NCBI GenBank assembly: GCA_002698985.1
Contig: PAAY01000037.1
Location: 113,104-177,103 of the forward strand
Reading direction: 5' to 3'
Source: Saprospirales bacterium
GTDB lineage: Bacteria > Bacteroidota > Bacteroidia > Chitinophagales > Saprospiraceae
DNA: 64,000 nucleotides
The notes below the pieces were generated by a model that was given only the letters and a program-made list of their open reading frames with translations, was not told the DNA's origin and did no database searches. Below, piece after piece: positions 1 through 8,819 of this stretch. Positions within the stretch are counted from its first letter, which is position 1, and each line of letters begins with the position of its first letter. A program made the translations under genes and the position numbers.

Positions 1-546
1 CAGCGCTTTCACATTTCCACCCAGGGTAGTGAGTTGTTTTTCCTGAAGCTCACTCACTTTGCCGGAAGGGTAGAGGATTACCACGTTGATCCCAGGGGTA
101 TTGTGAAAGCCTGCAGCCACTGCCCCGCCAGTGTCTCCTGAGGTAGCAACCAGAATGGTAAGTTCCTTGTCCTCATTCCTGTTGAAATAGCTCATGAGCT
201 GTGCCATGAACCTTGCACCAAAGTCTTTGAATGCAAGTGATGGCCCGTGAAATAACTCCAAAATGTAGGTGGACTCATTGAGCTTGACCAGAGGGGCAGG
301 AAATGTCAATGCCTTTGTTACGATATTCCTTAATTCTGAATCCGGAATCTCTCCCTGGAACAATGCTTTTGAAACCTCATAGCCAATATCCGGAAGCTTC
401 ATCTGGCGCAAGGCTGTAAAAAAAGACTCCGGCAGTTGAGGAATCGTTTCAGGCATATAAAGGCCATTGTCTTCCGGGAGTCCTTTCATCACAGCCTCCT
501 TCAGTGAGACATACCTGGATTTGTTTTTCGTACTATAAAGCTTCAT
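1..546 (-). CDS. thrC: threonine synthase, 5' part (runs off window)
   Basis: Threonine synthase converts O-phosphohomoserine to threonine, the last step of the pathway, using PLP. The gene is read by reverse translation of the window edge, and the ORF track omits it because it is open at base 1. It begins MKLYSTKNKSRYVSLKEAV, typical of the N-terminal domain of this family. It contains the segment FHGPSLAFKDFGARF, whose lysine is the expected PLP Schiff-base residue, and then SGDTGGA, a phosphate-binding loop. About 180 residues are visible; the remainder lies outside the window. The start ATG (complement of 544-546) lies 6 bases after the thrB stop, so it is the third gene of a thrABC operon. 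Confidence 0.93.
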   Translation of the reverse strand, partial: MKLYSTKNKSRYVSLKEAVMKGLPEDNGLYMPETIPQLPESFFTALRQMKLPDIGYEVSKALFQGEIPDSELRNIVTKALTFPAPLVKLNESTYILELFHGPSLAFKDFGARFMAQLMSYFNRNEDKELTILVATSGDTGGAVAAGFHNTPGINVVILYPSGKVSELQEKQLTTLGGNVKAL

Positions 547-552
547 GTGTCT

Positions 553-1491
553 CTACAATTTTACAGCTCCTTCGTGATTGATAGCTGATATGTATAGATT
601 GGATTCGATTTTAGCATCGTGGTAGATTCGCTGCATGGCCATGCCAACATTCTCAGCTATCAGGCTATTCTGGCATAAAGCGAAGATGGAGGGCCCTGCA
701 CCTGAAATGCTGCAGCCCAGTGCTCCCTCATTCAAGGCTGCTTGTTGTGCCGAAGAAAATTCAGGGATGAGACTTTGACGCTGTGGTTCTATGATTACAT
801 CCTTGAGGGATCGTGCTATCAGCTCAAAATTTGAATTGTACATTCCGATGATGAACCCGCCGAGATTGGCACTTTGCTGTATGTGCTTTTTGAGCGGCAC
901 TGCATCACTCAGCATTTTTCTGGCTGCTTTGGTCAGCACCTCAACATGGGGGTATAGCACGGCAACATATAGCCCTCTAGGCGATGGAAGTCTTTGAATA
1001 TCAGGCTGTTGTCCACTTGAGCAGAGTAGTATCCCCCCCAGCAAGGAGGGGGCAACGTTATCTGCGTGCATTCCACCTGATGCGAGAAACTCACCTTGCA
1101 TTGCGAAGGGAAGCAGTTCTTTTTTCTCCAGGGGTCTCTTGAGCAGTTCATTCACGGCCATTACGCCGGCAACGGCACTTGCGGCACTGCTGCCCAAACC
1201 ACTTCCTATGGGCATTTTTTTATGAAGCTCAAATTCAAAGCCCAGTTTTTCCTCTCCAAGATGCTTAAGAAGTTGAAGGGCTGCATAGCCGGCGGTGTTT
1301 CTTAAGGGGTCTTTCGGCAACTTGCCTTTGGCTCCGGTAATGGCGGTTATTTGAATTCCGGGTTTGTCAGAAAATCTGGCAATCAGTTCATCGCCAGGTT
1401 TTTCGAGGGCAAGCCCCAATATGTCAAACCCAACTGCCAGGTTTCCTACGGTGGCGGGTGCAAATACTTTTATTCCTGCTTGTTTACTCAT
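553..1491 (-). CDS. thrB: homoserine kinase
   Basis: Homoserine kinase (GHMP kinase superfamily) phosphorylates homoserine for threonine synthase. The glycine-rich ATP loop PIGSGLGSSAAS is clear, and a second conserved GHMP segment (GCSISGAGPSIFAL) lies near the C-terminus. The ORF track starts 16 codons earlier, but those residues overlap the 3' end of thrA in another frame. The start MSKQAGIKVFAP at complement 1491 lies just after the thrA stop (TGA, 4 bases, ATG) and gives about 312 residues, normal for ThrB. Tight spacing on both sides indicates an operon thrA-thrB-thrC. Confidence 0.95.
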   Translation of the reverse strand: MSKQAGIKVFAPATVGNLAVGFDILGLALEKPGDELIARFSDKPGIQITAITGAKGKLPKDPLRNTAGYAALQLLKHLGEEKLGFEFELHKKMPIGSGLGSSAASAVAGVMAVNELLKRPLEKKELLPFAMQGEFLASGGMHADNVAPSLLGGILLCSSGQQPDIQRLPSPRGLYVAVLYPHVEVLTKAARKMLSDAVPLKKHIQQSANLGGFIIGMYNSNFELIARSLKDVIIEPQRQSLIPEFSSAQQAALNEGALGCSISGAGPSIFALCQNSLIAENVGMAMQRIYHDAKIESNLYISAINHEGAVKL

Positions 1492-1495
1492 GGTG

Positions 1496-3952
1496 TCAGG
1501 TAAGGTAGTTTCCAATTTTAATGATCTCAGCAAAAACACCCGCAGCGGTAACTTCAGCTCCGGCTCCCGGGCCTCTTACCACCAGTGGTCTTTCGTTGTA
1601 TCGTTCGGTGGTGAAAACGATCATGTTGTCCGAACCACTAAGTCCGTAAAAGGGGTGGTCCTTTCCTATTCCCTTCAGTGCAATACTTGCATTTCCATTT
1701 TCAAGTGTGGCAATCATGCGCAGCACTTTTCCTTCTTCAGCTGCCTGTTGGTATAGTTTCTCAAAATGCGAGTCCAGCTTTCTCAATTCTTCGAAAAATG
1801 AATCCACATCCGGAGCCTCCATGGCCTCTTTTGGAAGAATATCTTCAATGATAACATCCTCACTGTCAATGGGTAATCCGGTTTCACGGGCAAGGATCAG
1901 AATTTTTCTCCGGACATCAGCGCCGCTTAGGTCTTCTCTCGGGTCTGGCTCTGTGTAGCCTTTTTCCCTGGCTTCAGCCACGATTTCAGAGAATGGTCTT
2001 GTTCCATCGAAGTTGTTGAAAATGAATGACATAGACCCGGAAAGGACTCCTTCAATTTTCAAAATCCGGTCTCCGCTGACCAACAAATCATTCAAGGTTG
2101 AGATGACTGGCAAGCCGGCCCCGACATTTGTTTCGTAAACAAATTGGACGCCTCGCCTGGCGGCAATGTTTTTCAAACGCTGGTATTGCAGAAAAGAAGA
2201 GGAAGTAGCGATTTTGTTAGGGGTGGAGATAGAAATGCTGCCCTCGAGGATTGATTCGTAAAACCGGGTGACGTTTTCGTTGGCGGTGTTGTCAACAAAG
2301 ATGCTGTTGGACAAATTCATGTCTTTCATGATGCCAACGTATTCGGCAAGGTTCATGGGGTCGCCTTTCTTTTCGAGTTGCGCTTCCCAGTTGGCCAGAT
2401 TGATGCCCTCTGCGGCAAACAACATCTTTTTACTGTTGGCGAGGCCAACCACCTTTACCTCCAGGCTTCTTTGTTCTTTTAAAAATGCAGCTTGTTCCTG
2501 AATTTGCCTGATCAGTGTCTTGCCGATCAATCCGACCCCGACCATAAAAAGGTGCAACTCTTTGGTATCAGAGAGGAAAAAGGCCTCGTGGAGGGCGTTC
2601 ATGGCTTTTGCCTCATCGGCAGAAGATACCACCACTGAAATATTCAGCTCCGAGCTGCCTTGTGCAATGGCAACAACATTCACCCCGTTTTTGCCCAGCG
2701 CCTGAAACAACCGTCCGGCAATTCCTGGCCGGTAGCGCATGTTCTCGCCAATGATGGCAACAACAGATAGCTCGTTTTCAATTTTGATAGGATCCACCCT
2801 GCCTTTTTCCAGTTCATAGGCAAAAGCTTCTTCAACCTGCTTTTTAGCTTTTTGGGCCACATCGGGTGAAACGGCAAAGGTGATAGAGTGCTCAGAACTT
2901 CCCTGGGTGATGAGAATAACGCTGATGCCTGCTTCGGCAAGGCTGCTAAAAAGCCGGGCAGCAATGCCTGGCACACCAAACATGCCTCCTCCCTGCAAGG
3001 TGAGCAATGCAACGTCGCCAATTGAACTGATTCCCGTAACGGCACGTTCATGCTTGCTTTTCTCTTTGGAAATATAAGTGCCGGGAAAATCAGGCTTGAA
3101 GGTGTTTTTGATCCGAAGTGGAATACCCTTTTTAAGTGCCGGTTGCAAAGTAGGTGGATAAATGACCTTCGCTCCAAAATGCGACATTTCCATCGCCTCG
3201 GCATAGGTCATTACGGGTATGGAGAAGGCTTTGGGCACTTTCCTGGGGTCTGCCGTTAGCACCCCATCTACGTCGGTCCAGATTTCTATCTCTTCGGCAT
3301 CCAGCGCAGCCGCAATGATGGCCGCCGTGAAATCAGAACCACCGCGACCCAGCGTGGTGGTAACTCCTTCCGGGGTGGCGCCAATAAATCCTGTAACGAC
3401 CTGAACTTCAGGGTTTTGCCGGTAATGCTTCTGGATTTTTTCGAAGCTGACTGCCAGGTCAACATTGGCGGCGCCAAACTTGTCATCCGTTTGAATGATT
3501 TGGCGGGCATCGAGATACCTTGCCGGTATTCCTTCCTGATTCAGCGCTGTTGCAATGATAAAGTTGGAACTGCGCTCGCCAAAGCTCACAATGTAATCCA
3601 GGGTGCGCGGCGAAGCTTCTTTGACCAGGTAAACCCCATTGAGTACATCCTCCAGTAAATCGTGCTTTTCTTTCAGTTTTTGAAGGGCGACCTTCAGGGG
3701 GGTACCTGTAACCAGTTCCCTGACTGCATCTTCGTGTCTGGTGCGGAATTCTTCCAACAGGTTTTTATAGTCGGAATTTCTGTCACTGGCCATTCGGCCC
3801 ATTTGCAGCAAAGCATCCGTTGCTCCGCCAAAAGCAGAGAACACCACGGTGAACTTCTCACCTTTGCTGTAGTATGACTTCAGGATTTTGATGATGCCTT
3901 GGATCCGCTCAGGAGTAGAGACCGAGCTGCCACCAAACTTGAGGACGCGCAT
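1496..3952 (-). CDS. thrA: bifunctional aspartokinase / homoserine dehydrogenase
   Basis: Fused enzyme for the first and third steps of threonine synthesis. From the N-terminus: aspartokinase domain beginning MRVLKFGGSSVSTPERI, with GRGGSDFTA inside; two ACT regulatory regions (around residues 310-450, including ITQGSSEHS and IAQGSSELN); then the homoserine dehydrogenase part with a Rossmann start VGVGLIGKTLI and the substrate region with GLSGSDNMI near the end. I chose Met59 of the track ORF as the start because it begins the conserved aspartokinase strand and gives 818 residues, the usual length. The upstream 58 residues would cross a perfect TAnnTTTG element and resemble nothing. Threonine feedback through the ACT domains is known for the family; here it is inferred. 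Confidence 0.95.
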   Translation of the reverse strand: MRVLKFGGSSVSTPERIQGIIKILKSYYSKGEKFTVVFSAFGGATDALLQMGRMASDRNSDYKNLLEEFRTRHEDAVRELVTGTPLKVALQKLKEKHDLLEDVLNGVYLVKEASPRTLDYIVSFGERSSNFIIATALNQEGIPARYLDARQIIQTDDKFGAANVDLAVSFEKIQKHYRQNPEVQVVTGFIGATPEGVTTTLGRGGSDFTAAIIAAALDAEEIEIWTDVDGVLTADPRKVPKAFSIPVMTYAEAMEMSHFGAKVIYPPTLQPALKKGIPLRIKNTFKPDFPGTYISKEKSKHERAVTGISSIGDVALLTLQGGGMFGVPGIAARLFSSLAEAGISVILITQGSSEHSITFAVSPDVAQKAKKQVEEAFAYELEKGRVDPIKIENELSVVAIIGENMRYRPGIAGRLFQALGKNGVNVVAIAQGSSELNISVVVSSADEAKAMNALHEAFFLSDTKELHLFMVGVGLIGKTLIRQIQEQAAFLKEQRSLEVKVVGLANSKKMLFAAEGINLANWEAQLEKKGDPMNLAEYVGIMKDMNLSNSIFVDNTANENVTRFYESILEGSISISTPNKIATSSSFLQYQRLKNIAARRGVQFVYETNVGAGLPVISTLNDLLVSGDRILKIEGVLSGSMSFIFNNFDGTRPFSEIVAEAREKGYTEPDPREDLSGADVRRKILILARETGLPIDSEDVIIEDILPKEAMEAPDVDSFFEELRKLDSHFEKLYQQAAEEGKVLRMIATLENGNASIALKGIGKDHPFYGLSGSDNMIVFTTERYNERPLVVRGPGAGAEVTAAGVFAEIIKIGNYLT

Positions 3953-4071
3953 GGGAGGTAGAGGTTTTTGTGGATGAATATTACTGTCCTGTCCTTTCAG
4001 TGCCAGGCAAGCCATTTCCCGAAGGAAAACACTTGCAAAAATGCTTATATGCCAAATACCTAAATGGGTGC

Positions 4072-4079
4072 CAAAAGTA
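4072..4079 (-). promoter_or_regulatory. putative thrABC promoter, -7 element
   Basis: On the minus strand the sequence reads TACTTTTG, an exact match to the Bacteroidota -7 consensus TAnnTTTG, about 115-120 bases upstream of the chosen thrA start. No good TTTG -33 box is seen at the ideal 19-base spacing, so the call rests on one element. Confidence 0.5.
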
Positions 4080-4101
4080 GCCATTTTACAAGGCTGGCGA
4101 T

Positions 4102-4109
4102 TATTTTTG
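4102..4109 (+). promoter_or_regulatory. putative radC promoter, -7 element
   Basis: TATTTTTG matches TAnnTTTG exactly, about 28 bases before the radC ATG and divergent from the thrA promoter. The two -7 elements lie only about 23 bases apart, so the promoters must share or abut their upstream regions. No clear -33 box is seen. Confidence 0.5.
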
Positions 4110-4137
4110 TTCGATTCCTCCACCAACCCTGAAGACT

Positions 4138-4842
4138 ATGGAAAACTACCCTACCTCTAATTCCCTGCCCATAACTGCCTGGGCGGAAGACGACCGGCCA
4201 AGGGAAAAATTGCTGAACAAAGGCCGGCAGGCACTTTCCGACGCTGAGTTGCTGGCAATTGTCATCGGCTCCGGCTCACGCTCCGAAACCGCAGTTTCGC
4301 TCGCAAAACGAATTCTTGCATCAGCCTCCAACAACCTGAACGAGTTGGGCAGGTTCTCTCTGGCCGACCTGATGAAATTCAAAGGCATTGGTGAAGCAAA
4401 GGCCATCTCCATTGCCGCTGCCCTTGAACTTGGCCGTCGCCATCATGCTTCCATTAATTTGGAAAAGCCGGTTGTGCGCAGCAGCAAAGATGCCTTTCAT
4501 GCGCTTTATCCCCTGGTTGCCGACCTGCCCCACGAGGAGTTTTGGATGCTGCTGCTCAACAAGGCCAACAAAATCATCGGGACTGAAAAAGTGAGTGCCG
4601 GTGGCACCGATGCCACACTCGTTGATTCCAGGGTGCTGTTCCGTAAGGCTATCGAGAGTCAGGCTGTTGCAGTTATTCTTTGTCATAATCACCCTTCGGG
4701 CAACCTGAAGCCAAGCCCTGCGGATGTGCAATTGACGAAGAAGCTAAAACAAGGCGGCGAAATCGTCGGAGTGCAGGTGCTGGATCACCTCATCATTGCC
4801 GAAGGAAAATATTACAGCTTTGCCGACGAAGGCGCCATGTGA
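4138..4842 (+). CDS. radC: RadC family protein (JAB/MPN domain)
   Basis: RadC-family (UPF0758) protein of 234 residues. The N-terminal half holds a helix-hairpin-helix-like region (LMKFKGIGEAKAISIAAALELG), and the C-terminal half is a JAB1/MPN-type metalloprotease-like domain with the zinc motif HNHPSGN near residue 180. The old link to DNA repair in E. coli is not well supported; JAB domains of this type are often annotated as putative DNA-associated metalloenzymes. The start MENYPTSN directly follows its promoter. The stop codon abuts the stop codon of the convergent hemW without a spare base. Confidence 0.9.
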   Translation: MENYPTSNSLPITAWAEDDRPREKLLNKGRQALSDAELLAIVIGSGSRSETAVSLAKRILASASNNLNELGRFSLADLMKFKGIGEAKAISIAAALELGRRHHASINLEKPVVRSSKDAFHALYPLVADLPHEEFWMLLLNKANKIIGTEKVSAGGTDATLVDSRVLFRKAIESQAVAVILCHNHPSGNLKPSPADVQLTKKLKQGGEIVGVQVLDHLIIAEGKYYSFADEGAM

Positions 4843-5967
4843 TCAATCGGCCCAGAACAGTTCGGATTCAATGAAATCCGCAAGGAGTTTTCCTTTTTTA
4901 CTCAAAACCAGCGTATCACCTGTTCGAATGACCAGGCCATTCTCCAGAAAGGGGTACACATTAGTTAATATATAGTCATGAAACTGTGGGCCCATTTTCC
5001 GAACCTTGTTCAGGTCGCAACCCCAGCTGGTACGCAGTGATGTCATCACATATTCATTGTATCGCTCCGCAACTGAAAGGCTTTCAGACTCCAGGGGCAA
5101 TACCCCTTGCTGAATGGCTTTGATGTACCGGGCATTGTTGGCCACATTCCAGTACCGTTGCTCACCATCGAAAGAGTGGGCGGATGGACCGATGCCCAGG
5201 TAGGGCTCCCCCAGCCAGTAAGCGGTGTTGTGCTTTGAATACATCCCGGGTTTTGCGAAGTTGGAAATCTCGTAATGGTCATAGCCTGCCTTTTCCAGCC
5301 GATCCATCAGGTATTCAAACTGGCTGGCTGCGGCTTCTTCATCAGGAGTGGCCACTTTGCCGGTTTTTACGAAATGGGCCAGGGCCGTTTTTGGTTCCAC
5401 CGTCAGGCAATAGCAGGACAAATGCGGTATGCCCATTTCAACCGCCGTTTCAACATTTGCCTCCCACATTTCCATGTTGGTGGTTGGCGAGCCATAGATC
5501 AAATCAATGGTAAGGTTGTCAAAGCCCATGGCTCTTGCGTCAGCGATGCATCGCCTGGCCTCTTCAGCAGAGTGTGCCCTGTTCATAAACCTCAGATCCT
5601 CTTCGAAAAATGACTGCACCCCGATGCTCAACCTGTTAACGGGGCTGTCTTTGAGCGCTCTTAATTTTTCCTTCGTCAAATCATCGGGATTGGCCTCGAG
5701 GGTTATTTCAGCCGAAGGCTGTACGGAAAACAGCGAATGGATGCTGCGGAAAAGCTGGTCGAGTTCCACATTAGTTAATAAAGAGGGAGTGCCTCCTCCG
5801 AAGTAGATGCTCTCGATAGGGGCTTGCAGGAAGTCTTTCCTCAATTCGAGTTCACGGCGAAGGGCATCGAGCAGCACATCCTTTTGCCGAAGGGAAGTGG
5901 AAAAATGAAAATTGCAATAATGACATGCCTGCCTGCAAAATGGTATGTGAATATAGATGCCTGCCAT
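4843..5967 (-). CDS. hemW: radical SAM heme chaperone HemW
   Basis: HemW, formerly annotated as a coproporphyrinogen III oxidase-like protein, is a heme-binding chaperone of the radical SAM superfamily. The N-terminus MAGIYIHIPFCRQACHYCNF contains the CxxxCxxC cluster motif followed by N-F, the HemW pattern rather than the fourth cysteine of HemN. Next come YFGGGTPSLL and LEANPDDL, both typical. The 374-residue length is normal. It is convergent with radC, with stop codons side by side, so any transcription termination must overlap the coding sequences. Confidence 0.92.
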   Translation of the reverse strand: MAGIYIHIPFCRQACHYCNFHFSTSLRQKDVLLDALRRELELRKDFLQAPIESIYFGGGTPSLLTNVELDQLFRSIHSLFSVQPSAEITLEANPDDLTKEKLRALKDSPVNRLSIGVQSFFEEDLRFMNRAHSAEEARRCIADARAMGFDNLTIDLIYGSPTTNMEMWEANVETAVEMGIPHLSCYCLTVEPKTALAHFVKTGKVATPDEEAAASQFEYLMDRLEKAGYDHYEISNFAKPGMYSKHNTAYWLGEPYLGIGPSAHSFDGEQRYWNVANNARYIKAIQQGVLPLESESLSVAERYNEYVMTSLRTSWGCDLNKVRKMGPQFHDYILTNVYPFLENGLVIRTGDTLVLSKKGKLLADFIESELFWAD

Positions 5968-6028
5968 GGATGTGTAATAGCTTATTCTTTAAGCCATTGA
6001 AGCACTTTGAGTTAGAGAATTTAAAGAG

Positions 6029-6059
6029 TTTGCAAGAAAACAGTTTTGTGTTACTTTTG
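6029..6059 (+). promoter_or_regulatory. strong Bacteroidota promoter for hppA
   Basis: TTTG at 6029-6032, exactly 19 bases of spacer, then TACTTTTG at 6052-6059. This fits the Bacteroidota sigma-ABfr consensus (-33 TTTG, 19-21 bases, -7 TAnnTTTG) at every position. Transcription would begin near 6066 and give an mRNA leader of about 135 bases before the hppA ATG. It is the best promoter in the window. Confidence 0.8.
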
Positions 6060-6201
6060 CCGGCCTAAACGAAAAACCGCTCACAATTGAAGTGATCTGT
6101 GGCGCAAGATTACACATCAGGCACCACATTGAGCTTAACCAACTCTCCGGGCGGTCCTCGCTAATTGAAAAACCATTCAAAATCCTTAAACTCGAAAAAT
6201 T

Positions 6202-8388
6202 ATGGGGCAAAATCTGATTTACATAGTTCCCGTACTCGGTGCTGTCGCCTTGCTTTACACCTTCTGGAAAACTGCCTGGGTAAATAAGCAAGACGAAGGA
6301 AGTGACAAAATGAAAGTCATTGCCAAAGCCATCCAGGATGGCGCCATGGCATTCCTCAAAGCAGAGTATCGTGTCCTTTCTATATTCGTCCTGGCCGTTG
6401 CCATCCTTCTGGCCATCAGTGGTAACAATCCCGATTCATCACCCATCATCGGTGTATCTTTCATCGTTGGTGCTTTGTGTTCAGGACTTGCCGGCTTCAT
6501 TGGCATGCGAGTGGCCACCAAAGCCAACGTCCGTACCACCAGCGCAGCCCGTACCAGCCTGGGCAAAGCCCTCGAGGTTGCTTTTGCCGGTGGTTCCGTA
6601 ATGGGCCTCGGTGTGGTAGGCTTGGGTGTATTGGGACTTGGTTCCTTGTTCCTTATCTACAGCAATACCTTTGGAATTGCCGATGCAGATTCCGTAAATC
6701 GGGTAATCACCATTATTACCGGTTTCTCTTTTGGTGCTTCTTCTATCGCACTCTTCGCCCGTGTGGGTGGTGGTATTTACACCAAAGCTGCTGACGTAGG
6801 TGCTGACCTCGTGGGTAAGGTGGAAGCCGGTATTCCGGAAGACCACCCGCTCAACCCCGCCACCATTGCCGATAACGTTGGTGACAACGTTGGTGACGTG
6901 GCCGGTATGGGTGCTGACCTCTTCGAATCTTATGTAGGTTCCATCATTGGTACCATGGTGTTGGGTGCTGCCTTCATGACTTCAGCCCAGGTTGCCGGCG
7001 GCGCCTGGACCGACGAGTTTGGAGGCCTCTCAGGTGTACTTCTTCCATTGGCCCTTGCAGGTACCGGAATCCTTACCTCTATCTTCGGAACCTTCTTCGT
7101 GAAGGTCAAGGAAGGTGGAAACCCACAGAAAGCCCTCAACATGGGTGAGTTGATCTCATCTATTTTGATGCTGGTGGCCACCTGGTTCATCGTAAAAGGA
7201 ATGCTTCCTGAAAGCTGGAGCATGGGTGAAAACCTCAACTATGGTAGCACCGGTGTTTTTGTTGCCGTGATTCTCGGCCTGTTCGCCGGTCTAGGCATCG
7301 GCTACATCACCGAATTCTACACCGGTACCGGTACCTCTCCTGTCAAGTCAATCGCAAAACAATCACTCACCGGTTCCGCAACCAACATCATTGCTGGCCT
7401 CGGTGTGGGTATGCAATCCACTGCCATTCCGATCATCATTCTGTGTATCGCCATTGTCGGCGCCTACCACTTTGCTGGTTTGTATGGAATTGCCATTGCT
7501 GCCGTTGGTATGCTCTCCAATACCGGTATCCAGCTGGCGGTTGATGCCTATGGCCCCATTTCTGACAATGCCGGTGGTATTGCCGAAATGAGTGAGCTGC
7601 CCAAAGAAGTTCGCCAGCGCACCGACAAGCTCGACGCAGTTGGCAACACCACTGCTGCAATCGGAAAAGGTTTTGCCATCGGTTCTGCTGCCTTGACGGC
7701 ACTGGCACTCTTTGCTGCCTTTATGGAAACTGCCAAGATCAACTCCATTGACGTATCAAAGCCGCTGGTAACCGCCGGCTTGTTCCTCGGTGGTATGCTG
7801 CCATTCCTCTTTTCTTCCCTCGCAATGGGTGCAGTGGGTCGTGCCGCCATGGACATGATCCAGGAAGTGCGCCGCCAGTTTGCCAACATCCCGGCATTGA
7901 AAGCCGCCCTGGATGTAATGAAGAAAAACGCCGGAAAAGAATTCAAAGACTGGTCAAAAGCCGATCAGGAAACCTTCGAAGCCGCTTCCGGCAAAGCCGA
8001 ATACAGCAAGTGCGTTGAGATTTCAACAAAGGCTTCCATCCGGGAAATGCTGCTGCCGGGTCTGCTCGCTGTAGTCACTCCGGTAGCTGTCGGCTTCCTG
8101 GGTGGCGCTGAAATGCTGGGTGGCCTGCTGGCAGGTGTAACCGTAGCCGGTGTGCTCATGGCTATCTTCCAAAGTAACGCCGGTGGCGCCTGGGACAACG
8201 CCAAGAAGATGTTTGAAGAGGGTGTTGAAATCAACGGCAAGATGTACTACAAAGGCTCAGAGCCCCACAAGGCTGCCGTAGTTGGTGACACCGTTGGTGA
8301 TCCATTCAAAGACACCTCCGGCCCCTCACTCAACATCCTGCTGAAGTTGATGTCAGTGGTTGCATTGGTAATTGCACCGATGCTCTGA
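6202..8388 (+). CDS. hppA: membrane-bound K+-dependent ion-pumping pyrophosphatase
   Basis: Integral-membrane pyrophosphatase of 728 residues with about 16 expected helices. It couples hydrolysis of pyrophosphate to pumping of H+ and/or Na+ across the inner membrane. Seen directly: the substrate loop [11 protein letters not shown], the acidic motif [19 protein letters not shown], and [19 protein letters not shown] near the C-terminus. The segment [19 protein letters not shown] carries alanine where K+-independent enzymes have lysine, which predicts the K+-dependent class. Whether it pumps Na+, H+ or both cannot be decided by eye. It is monocistronic, between its own promoter and an intrinsic terminator. 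Confidence 0.95.
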   Translation: MGQNLIYIVPVLGAVALLYTFWKTAWVNKQDEGSDKMKVIAKAIQDGAMAFLKAEYRVLSIFVLAVAILLAISGNNPDSSPIIGVSFIVGALCSGLAGFIGMRVATKANVRTTSAARTSLGKALEVAFAGGSVMGLGVVGLGVLGLGSLFLIYSNTFGIADADSVNRVITIITGFSFGASSIALFARVGGGIYTKAADVGADLVGKVEAGIPEDHPLNPATIADNVGDNVGDVAGMGADLFESYVGSIIGTMVLGAAFMTSAQVAGGAWTDEFGGLSGVLLPLALAGTGILTSIFGTFFVKVKEGGNPQKALNMGELISSILMLVATWFIVKGMLPESWSMGENLNYGSTGVFVAVILGLFAGLGIGYITEFYTGTGTSPVKSIAKQSLTGSATNIIAGLGVGMQSTAIPIIILCIAIVGAYHFAGLYGIAIAAVGMLSNTGIQLAVDAYGPISDNAGGIAEMSELPKEVRQRTDKLDAVGNTTAAIGKGFAIGSAALTALALFAAFMETAKINSIDVSKPLVTAGLFLGGMLPFLFSSLAMGAVGRAAMDMIQEVRRQFANIPALKAALDVMKKNAGKEFKDWSKADQETFEAASGKAEYSKCVEISTKASIREMLLPGLLAVVTPVAVGFLGGAEMLGGLLAGVTVAGVLMAIFQSNAGGAWDNAKKMFEEGVEINGKMYYKGSEPHKAAVVGDTVGDPFKDTSGPSLNILLKLMSVVALVIAPML

Positions 8389-8411
8389 CAAGCATTTTGG
8401 CCAAATGATTC

Positions 8412-8442
8412 AAAAAGCCTCTCCGGTCCGGAGGGGCTTTTT
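8412..8442 (+). terminator. intrinsic terminator after hppA
   Basis: An A-run, then the stem AGCCTCTCCGG / CCGGAGGGGCT with a minimal loop, then TTTTT. The site is 24 bases after the hppA stop, and the A-tract before it also allows some termination from the other strand. Confidence 0.85.
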
Positions 8443-8594
8443 GCGTTTGGGGGAGCCCAATTATCCTGTTAGATTTGTAGTAATACCCCTGATCATTACA
8501 CGACACCCTATTGAATTAGAAATAGCAGATGTTGAAAATTTGTTGATTTTGGTGGGTTGATGATATTCAGGCTTCAACCCTGCTGTTTGCTTTT

Positions 8595-8819
8595 TTGATT
8601 GGTACAATGAGGATTTCACTATCAATAGTAACTATTGCATTGCTTCTGGCAATGGTTTGGGCTGCAAGCTTGCACGCTCAGGACAGACCTTTTATCCAGG
8701 CAAAGAAGTATGGAATTGAGGAAGGACTCTCGCGCCGGGATGTTAGAGGCACCGGGACAGGTTCCGGCAATTGGACTTTTTGCAGGGGACTCACTTTTGT
8801 TATGCTCAATTACAAATGA
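8595..8819 (+). pseudogene. 5' stub of a sensor/propeller regulator
   Basis: A 74-residue ORF with a good signal peptide (a hydrophobic stretch ending in SLHAQ) followed by DRPFIQAKKYGIEEGLSRRDV. Secreted beta-propeller hybrid two-component sensors of Bacteroidota often begin in this way (xxxEGLSxxxV). After RDVR the sequence no longer resembles the expected propeller, and the frame closes. Its TGA overlaps the ATG used for the next gene (ATGA), which may be accidental or may now serve as a leader peptide coupled to it. I read it as the amputated start of a second hybrid sensor. It could instead be a short expressed peptide. Confidence 0.5.

Noticed and set aside
3953-4126. Upstream extension of the thrA ORF (58 codons)
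   Set aside because: It crosses a perfect TAnnTTTG promoter element and has no similarity to aspartokinase; Met59 starts the conserved first strand and gives the usual length.
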